Shown here piece after piece: positions 27,811 through 41,345 of a stretch of 64,000 nucleotides of DNA (positions are counted from its first letter, which is position 1; every line of letters begins with the position of its first letter). The notes under the pieces were generated by a model. That model made no database searches, was not told the DNA's origin, and saw only the letters and a program-made list of their open reading frames with translations. Both the position numbers and the translations under genes were made by a program. Source of the DNA: Spongilla lacustris (Eukaryota; Porifera; Demospongiae; Spongillida; Spongillidae); contig OX442433.1 of assembly GCA_949361645.1 (NCBI GenBank), forward strand, positions 4,211,720 to 4,275,719. Reading direction: 5' to 3'.

Positions 27811-30800
27811 TGAGATATTCACAATACATCTATTATCATTTAAATCATATTAATGACTTTTAATAATTAAACCATTACTAGTTTTTAAATCTAGATCTAT
27901 ATGGATTGTATGTTTAATTAAAGGTATTAGATTTAATTTACCATGTTCATGCTTTATGATAAACCATGTTAAACCATAAGTGTTATTTCTACTTTGAGAT
28001 ATTCACAATACATGTACTATCATTGAAATGATAACGACTTGTAATAATTAAAACACTACTAGTTAGTAAGTCTAGATCTATAGGGATAATATGTTTAAGA
28101 GTTTTAGATTTAATCTAGCACGTTCATGGTTTATGAGAAAGCATGTTAAACCATAAGTGTTATTTCTATAGTGAGATAATCACAATGCATGTATTATCAT
28201 TGAAATCATAATAACGACTTTTAATAATTAAACCATTACTAGTTAGTAAATCTATATCTATATGGATAGTGTGTTTAAATCTTTCAGATTTAATCTGACG
28301 TCATCATAAGGTATGATATCCATGTTAATCCATAAGTGTTATTTCTATAGTGAGATAATCACAATGCATATATTATCATTGAAATCATAATAACGACTTT
28401 TAATAATTAAACCATTACTAGTTAGTAAATCTATATCTATTTGGATAGTATGTTAAAGGTTTTAGATTTAATCTGACGTCATCATAAGGTATGATATCCA
28501 TGTTAATCATTAGTGTTACTTCTATAGTGAGATAATCACAATGCATGTATTATCATTGAAATCATAATAACGACTTTTAATAATTAAACCATTACTAGTT
28601 AGTAAATCTATATCTATATGGATAGTATGTTTAAATGTTTTAGATTTAATCTGACGTCATGGAGTATGATATCCATTTTAATTCATAAGTGTTATTTCTA
28701 CAGTGAGATAATCACAATGCAAATATAATTATTGAAATCACAATAACTACTTTTTATAATTAAACCATTACTATTTAGTAAATCTATATCCATATGGATA
28801 GTATGTTTAAAGGTTCAGATTTAATCTGACGTCATCATGGAGTGTGATATGCATTTAAATGCATAAGTGTTACTTCTAACGTAAGATAATCACAATGCAT
28901 ATATTATCATAATAACGACTTTTTATAATTAAACTATTACTAGTCAGTAAATCTATATCTATATGAATAGTATGTTTAAATATTTTAGATTTAATCTGAC
29001 GTCATCATAAGGTACGATATCCATGTTAATCCATAAGTGTTATTTCTACAGTGAGATAATCACAATGCATGTATTATCATTGAAATCATAACAACCACCT
29101 TTAATAATTAAACCATTACTAGTTAGTAAATCTATAACTATATGGATAGTATGTTTAAAGGTTTCAGATTTAATCTGACGTCATCATGGAGTGTGATATG
29201 CAATTAAATCCATAAGTGTTATTTCTAAAGTGATATAATCACAATGCATATAATATCATTGAAATCATAATAACGACTTTTAATAATTAAACCATTACTA
29301 GTTAGTAAATCTATATCTATATGGATAGTATGTTTAAATATTTTAGATTTAATCTGACGTCATCACAAGGTATGATATCCATGTTAATCCATAAGTGTTT
29401 TTTCTACTGTGAGATAATATATAATTATTATTAAATCCATAAGTGTTATTTCTAAAGAGAGATAATCACAATGCATTCATTATCATTGAAATCATAAAAA
29501 CGACTTTTAATAACTAAGCCATTACTAGTTAGTAAATCTATATCTATGTGGATAGTATGTTTAAATATTTTAGATTTAATCTGACGTCATCATAAGGATG
29601 ATATCCATGTTAATCCATAAGTGTTATTTCTAAAGTGAGATAATAACAATGCATATATTATCATTGAAATCATAATAACGAATTTTAATAATTAAACCAT
29701 TACTAGTTAGTAAATGTATAACTATATGGATAGTATATTTATAGGTTTCAGATTTAATCTGACGTCATCATGGAGTGTGATATGCAATTAAATCCATAAG
29801 TGTTATTTCTAAAGGGAGATAATTACATTGCATATATTATCATTGAAATCATAATAACGACTTTAAATAACTAATCCATTACTAGTTAGTAAATCTATAT
29901 CCATATTGATAGTATGTTTAAAGGTATCAGATTTAATCTGACGTCGTCATGGAGTGTGATATGCATGTAAATCCATAAGTGTTCTTTCTAAAGTGAGATA
30001 ATCACAATGCATATATTATCATTAAAATCATAATAACGACTTTTAATAACTAAACCATTACTCGTTAGTAAATCTATATCTATATGGATAGTATGTTTAA
30101 AGGTTTCAGATTTAATCTGACGTCATCATGGAGTGTGATGTGCATGTAAATCCATAAGTGTTATTTCTAAAGTGAGATAATCACAATGCATATATTATCG
30201 AAATCATAATAACGACATTTAATAATTAAACCATTACTAGTTAGTAAATCTATATCTATATGGATAGTATGTTTATAGGTTTCAGATTTAATCTGACGTC
30301 ATCATGGAGTGATATGCAATTACATCCATAAGTGTTATTTCTAAAGTGAGATAATCACAATGCATATATTATCATTGAAATCATAATAACGACTTTTAAT
30401 AACTAAACCATTACTAGTTAGTAAATCTATATCCATATGGATAGTATGTTTAAAGGTTTTAGATTTAATCTGACGTCATCATGGAGTGTGATATGCATGT
30501 AAATCCATAAGTGTTATTTCTAAAGTGAGATAATCACATTGCATATATTATCATTGAAATCATAATAACGACTTTTAATAATTAAACCATTACTAGTTAG
30601 TAAATCTATATCTATATGGATATTATGTTTAAATATTTTAGATTTAATCTGACGTCATCACAAGGTATGATATCCATGTTAATCCATAAGTGTTATTTCT
30701 ACTGTGAGATAATATATAATTTTGAAATCATAATAACGACATTGAATAATTAAACTATTACTAGTTAGAAAATCTACATCTGTATGGATAGTATGTTTAA

Positions 30801-32200
30801 AAGTTTTAGATTTAATCTGACGTCATCATGGAGTGTGATATGCAATTAAATCCATAAGTGTTATTCCTAAAGTGAGATAATCACAATGCATACATTATCA
30901 TTGAAATCATAATAACGACTTTTAATAACTAAACCATTACTAGTTAGTAAATCTATATCTATATGGATAGTATGTTTAAATATTTAGATTTAATCTGACA
31001 TCATCACAAAGTATGATATTCATGTTAATCCATAAGTGTTATTTCTACAGTGAGATAATCACAATGCATGTATTATCATTCAAATCATAATAACGACTTT
31101 TTATAATAAAACCATTACTAGTTAGTAAATCTATATCCATATGGATAGTATGTTTAAAGGTTTCAGATTTAATCTGACGTCATAATGGAATGTGATATGC
31201 AATTAAATCCATAAGTGTTATTTCTATAGTGAGATAATCACAATGCATATATTATCATTGAAATCACAATAACGACTTTTAATAACTAAACCATTACAAG
31301 TTAGTAAATCTGTACTTGTATGGATAGTATGTTTAAAGGTTTTAGATTTATTCTGACGTCATCATGGAGTGTGATATGCAATTAAATCCATCAGTAGTGA
31401 GATAATCACAAAGCATATAATATCATTGAAATCATAATAACGACATTTAATATTTAAACTATTACCAGTTAGTAAATCTATATCTATTATGAAGGATGTT
31501 TTAATATTTTACATTTAATCTGACGTCATCATAAGGTATGATATCCATGTTAATCCATAAGTGTTATTTCTTTAGTAGGATAATCTCAATGCATGTATTA
31601 TCATTAAAATCATAATAACGACTTTTAATAACTAAACCATTACTAGTTAATAAATTTATATCTATATGGATAGTATGTTTAAAGGTTTCAGATTTAATCT
31701 GACGTCATCATAAGGTATGATATCCATGTTAATCCATAAGTGTTATTTCTACAGTGAGATAATCACAATGTATGTATTATCATTGAAATCATAATAACGA
31801 CTTTTAATAATTAAACCATTATTAGTTAGTAAATCTATATCTATATGGATAGTATGTTTAAACGTTTCAGATTTAGTCTGGCGTCATCACGGAGTGTGAT
31901 ATGAAATTAAATCCATATCTAAAGTGAGACAATCACAATGCATATATCATCATTGAAATCATAATATTGACTTTTAATAACTAAACCATTACTAGTTAGT
32001 AAATTTATATCTATATGGATAGTATGTTTAAAGGTTTCAGATTTAATCTGACGTTATCATGGAGTGTGATATGCAATTAAATCCTTAAGTATTATTTCTA
32101 AAGTGAGATAATCACAATGCATATATTATCATTGAAATCATAATAACGACTTTTAAGAATTAAACCATTACCAGTTAGTAAATCTATATCTGTATGGATA
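27811..32200 (+). repeat. AT-rich satellite, monomer about 177 bp, block 1
   Basis: Monomers follow head to tail. GTGAGATAATCACAATG recurs at 28171, 28350, 28527 and 28703 (spacings 179, 177, 176). Each contains AGATTTAATCTGACGTCATC, TTACTAGTTAGTAAATC and AATCATAATAACGACTTTTA. Two main types differ after TGACGTCATCA: TGGAGTGTGATATGCAATTA (usually preceded by AAAGGTTTCAG) and TAAGGTATGATATCCATGTT (usually preceded by AATATTTTAG). The first two monomers are a third, more distant type (TCTAGATCTATATGG, CCATGTTAAACC). No gene. Confidence 0.97.
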
Positions 32201-33159
32201 GATATTTATATCAATGACCTTCCTGAGTGTTTAGAGCCAACAGTTCAAGCTAAAATTTTTGCAGATGATACCAAACTTTATGCTACTCATTCATCCAACT
32301 CATCTTCACCTTTGACTTTATCTTTATTAAAATTTAGTGTGTGGTCTCAAACCTGGCAGCTTAATATTGCATTTCAGAAGTGCAGTGTGATATCCTTTGG
32401 GCGTAACTCAGCGAGTCACTCTTATTCTCTAGGTGGCGTGCTTTTGAATAGAGTTTTTGATATCCGTGACCTAGGTGTACATATCACATCTGATTTTAAA
32501 CCGAGCTTGCATTGTGCATATATTGCTGCTAAGGCTTTTCAAAGGTGTTCACTCCTACTTAAAGCTCTTCGTACACTGAATATATCTGCGCTGTGTCGAG
32601 TGTTTCATTCATATGTGAGACCCATTCTGGAATATAATGCTCCAGTATGGAATCCTTGGCTTGTTAAAGATATTAAAACTCTTGAAAGAGTTCAACGTTA
32701 CTTAACCAGATCACTCTTTAAAAGAATAAAGATACCTATGACTAGTTATGCTGATAGGCTTTCTATGCTTGGATTTCATTCATTGGAGTATAGAAGAGTG
32801 TTTTTGGATCTAGTTATGTGCTTTAAAATAGTGAAAAAACTTGTTGACCTTGATGCATCAGATTTTTTCCACATAAACTTGTCACCTTATACAACAAGAG
32901 GGAACTCCATCAAACTTAGTCCTCTAACAACACCACATCACAATTACCGTGCAAATTTCTTTTCAGTTAGAATCATACCGATTTGGAACTCACTGCCTGA
33001 CACTGTTGTTAAATCATCCTCAGAAAGAACGTTTAGGTTAATGCTGAACAATGTTGATTTATCTATTTTTTGTAAATGCTACGCATTTTAGGGGCAGTAT
33101 ACAAGTGCATATCTAATATATGCCATTACTTGCCTATGTGTATATCACATGCACATGAA

Positions 33160-33190
<31 letters not shown>
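32201..33190 (+). pseudogene. 5'-truncated LINE: RT C-terminal half and 3' tail
   Basis: The reading frame is open from the junction (DIYINDLPECLEP) through IFADDTKLYAT, the catalytic FADD box, to TAG at 33089-33091. It contains the thumb region and the segments VFHSYVRPILEYNAPVWNPW and ERVQRYLTRSLF, typical of jockey/CR1-like non-LTR elements. About 70 bp of 3' UTR and an (ATT)n tail at 33161-33190 follow. The insertion starts inside a satellite monomer after TCTGTATGGATA. The retained part has no stop or frameshift, so it is younger than most elements here. It begins just upstream of the catalytic motif, so it cannot encode a working RT. Confidence 0.9.
33161..33190 (+). repeat. (ATT)n 3' tail of the LINE
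   Basis: About ten ATT units directly after GCACATGAA. The antisense tail copy at 49461 has the same ending in shorter form, so the microsatellite belongs to the element's 3' end. Confidence 0.9.
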
Positions 33191-33196
<6 letters not shown>

Positions 33197-36100
33197 AAGG
33201 TTTTTGATTAAATCTGACGTCATCATAAGGTATGATATCCATGTTAATCCATAAGTGTTATTTCTAAAGTGAGATAGTCACAATGCATGTATTATCATTC
33301 AAATCATAATAACGACTTTTTATAATTAAACCATTACTAGTTAGTAAATCTATATCTATGTGGATAGTATGTTTAAATATTTTACATTTAATCTGACGTC
33401 ATCGTAAGGTATCATATCCATGTTAATCCATAAGTGTTATTTCTACAATGAGATAGTCACAATGCATGTATTATCATTCAAATCATAATAACGACTTTTT
33501 ATAATTAAACCATTACTAGTTAGTAAATCTATATCCATATGGATAGTATGTTTAAAGGTTTCAGATTTAATCTGACGTCATAATGGAATGTGATATGCAA
33601 TTAAATCCATGTGTTATTTCTAAAGTAAGATAATCACAATGCATATATTATCATTGAAATCATATTAACGAATTTTAATAATTAAACCATTACTAGTTAG
33701 TAAATCTATATCTATAAGGATAGTGTTTAAATATTTTAGATTTAATCTGACGTCATCACAGGGTATGATATCCATTTTAATCTATAAGTGTTATTTCTAT
33801 GTGAGATAATCACAATGCATATATTATCACTGAAATCATAATAACGACTTTTAATAGTTAAACCGTTACTATTTAGTAAATCTATATCTATATGGATAAT
33901 ATGTTTAAAGGTTTCAGATTTAATCTGATGTCATCATGGAGTGTGATATGAAATTAAATCCATAATTGTTATTTCTAAAGTGAGATAATCACAATGCATA
34001 TATTATCATTGAAATCATAATAACGACTTTTAATCACTAAACCATTACTAGTTAGTAAATCCATATCTATATGGATAGTATGCTTAAAGGTTTCAGATTT
34101 AATCAGTCGTCATCATGGAGTGTGGTATGCAATTAAATCCATAAGTGTTATTTCTAAAGTGAGATTATCACAATGCATATATTATCATTGAAATCATAAT
34201 AACGACTTTTAATAACTAAACCATTACTAGTTAGTAAATCTATATCTATGTGGATAGTATGTTTAAATATTTTAGATTTAATCTGACGTCATCATAAGGA
34301 TGATATCCATGTAAATCCATAAGTGTTATTTCTAAAGTGAGATAATTACAATGCATATATTATCATTGAAATCATAATAACGACATTTAATAATTAAACC
34401 ATTACTAGTTAGTAAATCTATATCTATATGTATAGTATGTTTAAAGGTTTCAGATTTAATCCGGCGTCATCATGGAGTGTGATATGAAATTGAATCCATA
34501 TCTAAAGTGAGATAATCAATATGCATATATTATTATTGAAATCATAATAACGACTTTTAATGATTAAACCATTACTAGCTAGTAAATCTATATCTGCATG
34601 GATAGTATATTAAAAGGTTTTAGATTTAATCTGACGTCATCATAAGGTATGATATCCATGTTAATCCATAAGTGTTATTGCACCAGTGAGATAATCACAA
34701 TGCATGTATTGTCATTGATATCATAATAACGACTTGTAATAATTAAACCATTACTAGTTAGTAAATCTATATCTATATGGATAGTATGTTTAAAGGTTTC
34801 AGATTTAATATGGCGTCATCATGGAGTGTGATATGAAATTAAATCCATATCTAAAGTGAGATAATCACAATGCATATATTATCATTGAAATCATAATAAC
34901 GACTTTTAATGATTAAACCATTACTAGTTAGTAAATCTATATCTATATGGATAGTATGTTTTAAAGGTTTCAGATTTAATCTGACGTCATCATGGAGTGT
35001 GATATGCAATTAAATCCATGTGTTATTTCTAAAGTATGATAATCACAATGCATATATTTTCATTGAAATCATATTAACGAATTTTAATAATTAAACCATT
35101 ACTAGTTAGTAAATCTATATCTATAAGGATAGTATGTTTAAATATTTTAGATTTAATCTGACGTCATCACAAGGTATGATATCCATGTTAATCTATAAGT
35201 GTTATTTCTACTGTGAGATAATCACAATGCATATATTATCACTGAAATCATAATAACGACTTTTAATAATTAAACCGTTACTATTTTGTAAATCTATATC
35301 TATATGGATAATATGTTTAAAGGTTTCAGATTTAAACTGATGTCATCATGGAGTGTGATATGAAATTAAATCCATAAGTGTTTTTTCTAAAGTGAGATAA
35401 TCACAATGCATATATTATCATTGAAATCATAATAACGACTTTTAATCACTAAACCATTACTAGTTAGTAAATCCATATCTATATGGATAGTATGCTTAAA
35501 GGTTTCAGATTTAATCAGTCGTCATCATGGAGTGTGGTATGCAATTAAATCCATAAGTGTTATTTCTAAAGTGAGATTATCACAATGCATATATTATCAT
35601 TGAAATCATAATAACGACTTTTAATAACTAAACCATTACTAGTTTGTAAATCTATATCTATGTGGATAGTATGTTTAAATATTTTAGATTTAATCTGACG
35701 TCATCATAAGGTAGATATCCATGTAAATCCATAAGTGTTATTTCTAAAGTGAGATAACTACAATGCATATATTATCATTGAAATCATAATAACGACATTT
35801 AATAACTAAACCATTACTAGTTAGTAAATCTATATCTATAAGGATTGTATGTTTAAAGGTTTCAGATTTAATCTGACATCATCATGGAGTGTGATGTGGA
35901 ATTAAATCGATAAGTGTTATTTCTAAAGTGAGATAATCACAATGCATATATTATCATTGAAATCATAATAACGACTTTTAATAATTAAACTATTACTAGT
36001 TAGTAAATCTACATATGTATGGATAGTATGTTTAAAGGTTTTAGATTTAATCTGACGTCATTATGGAGTGTGATATGAAATCCATAAGTGTTATTTCTAA

Positions 36101-37901
36101 AGTGATATAATCACAATGCATATATTATCATTGAAATCATAATAACGACTTTTAATCACTAAACCATTACTAGTTAGTAAATCCATATCTATATGGATAG
36201 TATGCTTAAAGGTTTCAGATTTAATCAGTTGTCATCATGGAGTGTGGTATGCAATTAAATCCATAAGTGTTATTTCTAAAGTGAGATAATCACAATGCAT
36301 ATATTATCATTGAAATCATAATAACGACTTTTAATAACTAAACCATTACTAGTTAGTAAATCTATATCTATGTGGATAGTATGTTTAAATATTTTAGATT
36401 TAATCTGACGTCATCATAAGGATGATATCCATGTAAATCCATAAGTGTTATTTCTAAAGTGAGATAATTACAATGCATATATTATCATTGAAATCATAAT
36501 AACGACATTTAATAATTAAACCATTACTAGTTAGTAAATCTATATCTATGTGGATAGTATGTTTAAATATTTTAGATTTAATCTGACGTCATCATAAGGA
36601 TGATATCCATGTAAATCCATAAGTGTTATTTCTAAAGTGAGATAATTACAATGCATATATTATCATTGAAATCATAACAACGACTTTTAATAATTAAACC
36701 ATTACTAGTTAGTAAATCTATATCTATGTGGATAGTATATTTATAGGTTTCAGATTTAATCTGACGTAGTCATGGAGTGTGATATGCAATTAAATCCATA
36801 AGTGTTATTTCTAAAGGGAGATAATCACAATGCATATATTATCATTGAAATCATAATAACGACTTTTAATAACTAATCCATTACTAGTTAGTAAATCTAT
36901 ATCCATATGGATAGTATGTTTAAAGGTTTCAGATTTAATCTGACGTCGTCATGGAGTGGGATATGCATGTAAGTCCATAAGTGTTCTTTCTAAAGTGAGA
37001 TTATCACAATGCATATATTATCATTGAAATCATAATAACGACATTTAATAACTAAACCATTACTAGTTAGTAAATCTATATCCATATGGATAGTATGTTT
37101 AAGAGTTTCAGATTTAATCTGACGTCATCATGGAGTGTGATATGCAATTACATCTATAAGTGTTATTTCTAAAGTGAGATAATCACAATGCATACATTAT
37201 CATTGAAATCATAATAACGACTTTTAATAATTATACCATTACTTGTTAGTAATACTATATCTATATGCATAGTATTTTTAAATATTTAGATTTAATCTGA
37301 CGTCATCGTAAGGTATGATATCCATGTTAATCCATAAGTGTTATTTCTACAATGAGATAATCACAATGCATGTATTATAATTCAAATCATAATATCGACT
37401 TTTTATAATTAAACCGTTACTAGTTAGTAAATCTATATCCATATGGATAGTATGTTTAAAGGTTTCAGATTTAATCTGACGTCATCATGGAATGTGATAG
37501 GCAATTAAATCCATAAGTGTTATTTCTACAATGAGATAATCACAATGCATGTATTATCATTGAAATCATAATAACGACTTTTAATAATTAAACCATTACT
37601 ATTTAGTAAATCTATATCTATATGGATAATGTGTTTAAAGGTTTCAGATTTAATCTGACGTCATCGTGGAGTGTGATATGCAATTAAATCCATAAGTGTT
37701 ATTTCTAAAGTGAGATAATCACAATGCATATATTATCATTGTAATCATAATAACGACTTTTAATAACTAAACCATTACTAGTTAGTAAATCTATATCTAT
37801 ATGGATAGTATGTTTAAAGGTTTCAAATTTAATCTGACGTCATCATGGAGTGTGATATGCAATTAAATCCATAAGTGTTATTTCTAAAGTGAGATAATCA
37901 A
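33191..37901 (+). repeat. 177-bp satellite, block 2
   Basis: It continues the same monomers after the LINE. It contains a recognisable variant with AATCACTAAACC and ATTTAATCAGTCGTCATC, repeated near 34032, 35450 and 36155, which marks duplicated multi-monomer blocks. It stops at AGTGAGATAATCA where the Penelope-like insertion begins. Confidence 0.97.
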
Positions 37902-37916
37902 CCACATACTTACAAA

Positions 37917-38994
37917 CGATAGATCGACGATATATTCATGATATGGACATATTCAAGAGCAGATTTAGACACCTTTCTGACTAACCTTAATAACCACCAT
38001 CCCACTATATAATATGAATGGAACATATCTGACACAGCAATAGACTACCTCGATTTAACAATATACAAAGATACTAACTTCGAACGAACAAAAAATTGTC
38101 CTACAAAACACACCTCAAACCAACAAATTCTTTTCAATATATACATTACACCAGTCACCACCCACACCATACAAAGACCGCAATTATAAAAGCTGAACTT
38201 TTAAGATACCAAAAACAATGCTCTGACCCAAAGCAATTCGCAAAACTGAAGCAACAACTTATTGAACACTTTCTCAACAGAGGATATGCGTTTAAGAAGA
38301 TTAACCAAGTAATTCAAGCACTGTCCAGCCAACCTAAAATTACACAAAAATATACCCATTAATAATTGAATATGACGCTAGACGACAACATACAAGACCA
38401 CATTTACAACAACACATCGACATACTACAATGAGAAGCAACTACCTTCCCACTCTCCCTAAATAAACCAATAACGGCGTATAAAAACTTTCCAAATTTAA
38501 AGAAGATTATAACAAGATCACCGCTTGACACAGATATAAAGAAAACAGGCTTACAACCGTCAGACAAAAGTTATTCTATACCACTACTCCCGACAAAATG
38601 CAATAGAAGAGACTGCCTTGTGTGCCCCATGTTGATCGAAGCCAATGCATTTAGAAGCACTACAACAAACAAAAAAATACACATAAGAAGCAGGCTCACA
38701 TGTAGCAGTATGAACATCATATACATTCTACAATGCAAAACATGCAAACTCCAGTACGTGGGACAAACCACCAGAAGTCTGAGAGAAAGAATGTCACAAC
38801 ACAGAAGCAGTTTTCGCTCTACAAGACAACCCAGAATTCTGCTTTACAAACATTTCGATACACACGGTACATTCAATGCACAAATCATACCTCTGACGCA
38901 CACACACCCCTCACAGAGAATGGCAGTAGAACAGTGGTGGATCAACAAACTCAGAACCAGAACACCTGAAGGGCTGAACGATATATACCTATAA
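37917..38994 (+). pseudogene. Penelope-like RT end with GIY-YIG endonuclease
   Basis: IDDIFMIWTYS at the very start is the Penelope-type catalytic motif (IDDIF). Next come IDYLDLTIYKDTNFERT, YKTHLKPTNSFQYIHYTSHHP and FLNRGYAFKKINQVIQAL, and a Cys cluster (KCNRRDCLVCP). The GIY-YIG nuclease follows, with IIYILQCKTCKLQYVGQTTR, then LRERMSQH and AVEQWWINKL. This is the normal order for a Penelope-like element, which primes reverse transcription at nicked DNA. Breaks: an in-frame TAA near 38010, a frameshift in the A-run near 38090, and a stop at 38360-38362 before the last part. The palm upstream of IDD is missing. Confidence 0.9.
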
Positions 38995-39090
38995 TAACAA
39001 TACATGCAAACATATATATACCAGCTGCCAACACTCACTGCACCAGCTGCACCATGCTTTCCACCTTAGTATTTAAGCACACTGCACAAC

Positions 39091-39179
39091 AGTATCCTTT
39101 TCTGTCAACTTTGTTCGCACTGAAGAAGGCCTAACCAGCCGAAATGCATCTGTGATAAAGTTTTGACTGAAAGGATACT
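39091..39179 (+). ncRNA. Candidate hammerhead-like hairpin in the Penelope pLTR
   Basis: AGTATCCTTT (39091-39100) is perfectly complementary to AAAGGATACT (39170-39179). The pairing extends imperfectly inward (CTGTCAACTTT with AAAGTTTTGACTG). Inside the stem sit CTGAAGA (39120-39126), a GGC...GCC mini-stem and then GAAA (39141-39144), in the order of a hammerhead core (CUGANGA, stem II, GAAA). Penelope-like elements are known to carry such ribozymes in this place. I cannot draw a convincing stem III or cleavage triplet, so it may be degenerate or only a hairpin. Confidence 0.4.
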
Positions 39180-39269
39180 CAAACGCGCAAGCAAGCGAGC
39201 GAGCGATAGCGATACAGGATAAGTAAGTTAAAGCTAACCCATTGAAGTAGTCCCTACAGGTACCAAGGG

Positions 39270-41259
39270 ATGCCCGTCACCCGAAATAGAATGCGCTCGG
39301 ACAATCAGAGAAAAGTGCATGAACCGACGACCCCGATCTGTCCTTTGGTAATGACACCTCCCAAACCTCAGCGCAAAGTACGTCATCGTCGCCAGAATCC
39401 ACTACACCATCGCCAATCTCTTCCCCCAAACCAACTCGAGCCCAACCTAAGGACATAGACCCGCTGCAATCCACCTATACCGTGTCCCCAGGCCACAATT
39501 CAACGCCTTCCCCAGACCACACTGCAATCGTCGATCAGACAACGTCTACCCTGTCCCCAGGCCAAAATTCCACCTCTTCCCCAGACCACACTGCAAATGT
39601 CGATCCGACAAACGAAACCACTCATACTGAGCACAATCCCGCCTCCTCCCCAAACACGGCAACTGTCGATCCGACAAACAAAGCCACGCCCACCTTGTCC
39701 CCAGGCCACAACTCCACCTCCCCCCCAGACCACACTGCAATGGTCGATCAGACAAACGAAGCCGACCATACCGTGACCCCAGGCCACTATTCCGCCACCT
39801 CCCCAGACACGGCAATGGTCAAGTCTACCGGTTCCCCAGACCGCACCTCCACCTCTTCCCCTGACCACACTGCAACTGCTGATCTAACAAATGAAACCAA
39901 CCCACTGATGCCCACACTCCCCTCTCCAGCAGTGCCAAACCAACCCCAGGAGCAAAGCATACTTGAAACCACACCTCCAATCATAACTCAACTCAAGGAT
40001 CATACCACAACCCAACCCCCAGACCCCACCACCACAACCCAACCCCCAAAACACACCTCAACTACTGAATTGCAACAAACCAGACCCGTGCTTCCCTCTC
40101 CAGCAACTACAAGCCAACCCCAAGATCAAAACACACCTGGAGCCTCGCCTGTAAACCCCACCAGATCTGCGGACCACACCGCAACCCTTACTCCAGACAC
40201 TACCACCACGACCCCACCCCCAGACCTACCACTCATAGACAAACAATACAAAGCGACAATGGACAAATACAAAAAAATAAGAAAATACTATGAACTTGCA
40301 CAGCACCACCTTGCATTCAATCAACAATGCCTCGAAGAAGGGATTTTCCCACCCTAGGTCAAAGCAAATGCTACCTGTGCCACCCTAGGGGCCGATGAAG
40401 AACTCAAGAGTAAGTACACACAAATACTTACTAAGGCAAGTATGGAACTAACAGCAGCAAACGTGCAACACCTCAACAGACTGACAACTCAACTAGACAC
40501 AGCACTAACAGATATAGAAAAACAACTAGACTCACAAACAGACACAGAAATTTCAAGCTTATGGAAAACCACTCAAACAACAACACAACAAAACCTAAAA
40601 ACACTGCACGACAACCTCAAAATACAGAGAAATAACAAGATGACCAAAATATTAAAAGCGCACAAGCTAGGCAAGGTCTACACAAACCACCAAACAACAC
40701 CAAGAACGGACCAACATATGTCAGCTTGCGCCAAACCATCAAGCCAAACCAGAAACCAATCCACCAACTCTCTCACCTCCTGCCTGCACCGCAACCGCCA
40801 AAAAAGTCAGAACCTGCTCCAAACAAGAGGCCACAGAACCCACCCATGGGACCACCCCATCCCGGGCCCACAGAAAAAAGGTCCCACCCACATCAAGCAC
40901 AGCAGCACACACCCAAAAACCCTGCCACCAAAAAGCCCAAAAACCCTGCCACCAACAAGCCCAAGCAGAACAAAAGAAACCAGTACGATCACGCTCCACA
41001 AGCACACAAATACCCCCAGAAACAAACACAACCTGAGAGAACACAACCAATACGACTAATGTCGATTGTGTTCAATACACCTCCCCCACTTATGTCCCTC
41101 AACTTCAAGAGACGGCCACCTACACCAAATGCATACTCCCCCAACTACAAAAGGGTATCCCCAGACCAACCAACACCTCACTCATCCCAACCTCCAAAAA
41201 CACAATATCATCCAAGAACCCAACACACGCGCACATCTCACCTCCCTCACCCTTTTTAG
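39270..41259 (+). pseudogene. Pro/Thr/Ser-rich ORF1-like frame of the second Penelope unit
   Basis: It starts MPVTRNRMRSDNQRKVHEPT and, after a frameshift near 39320, becomes a Pro/Ser/Thr-rich protein with imperfect repeats of the form SPGHNSTSSPDHTA. A charged helical stretch follows (YKKIRKYYELAQHH, then LDTALTDIEKQLDSQTDTE), probably a coiled coil, and then a basic Pro/Lys-rich tail. There is an in-frame TAG at 40355-40357 and a second frameshift near 40685. I know no exact match. Position after the pLTR and coiled-coil content suggest a retroelement ORF1. Base composition (C-rich coding strand, G-poor) differs sharply from the satellite around it. Confidence 0.55.
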
Positions 41260-41345
41260 TACCACTCTACCCCAAACAATACAAGACAAACATGGACGTA
41301 GAGGGAAATCATGAAGGACCAATGCAAGTTGGCCCCTCCCACGTA

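Larger units (their letters stand above)
37902..41345 (+). mobile_element. Penelope-like retroelement, two partial units head to tail
   Basis: The first unit is 5'-truncated and has the RT end plus a GIY-YIG endonuclease (37917-38994). About 270 bp of non-coding DNA with a long hairpin follows, and then the start of a second unit with a Pro/Thr-rich ORF1-like frame (39270-41259) that is 3'-truncated. Partial tandem units joined through a 'pseudo-LTR' are usual for this class, so I read the non-coding block as pLTR. The satellite resumes at TTAGTAAATC near 41347. About 60 bp of one monomer is missing at the insertion. Confidence 0.75.

Noticed and set aside
39500..39868. Minus-strand Gly/Trp/Val-rich frames opposite the Pro/Thr-rich ORF
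   Set aside because: They are shadows of a C-rich coding strand. Gly/Val/Trp richness is what the complement of CCA/CAC codons gives.
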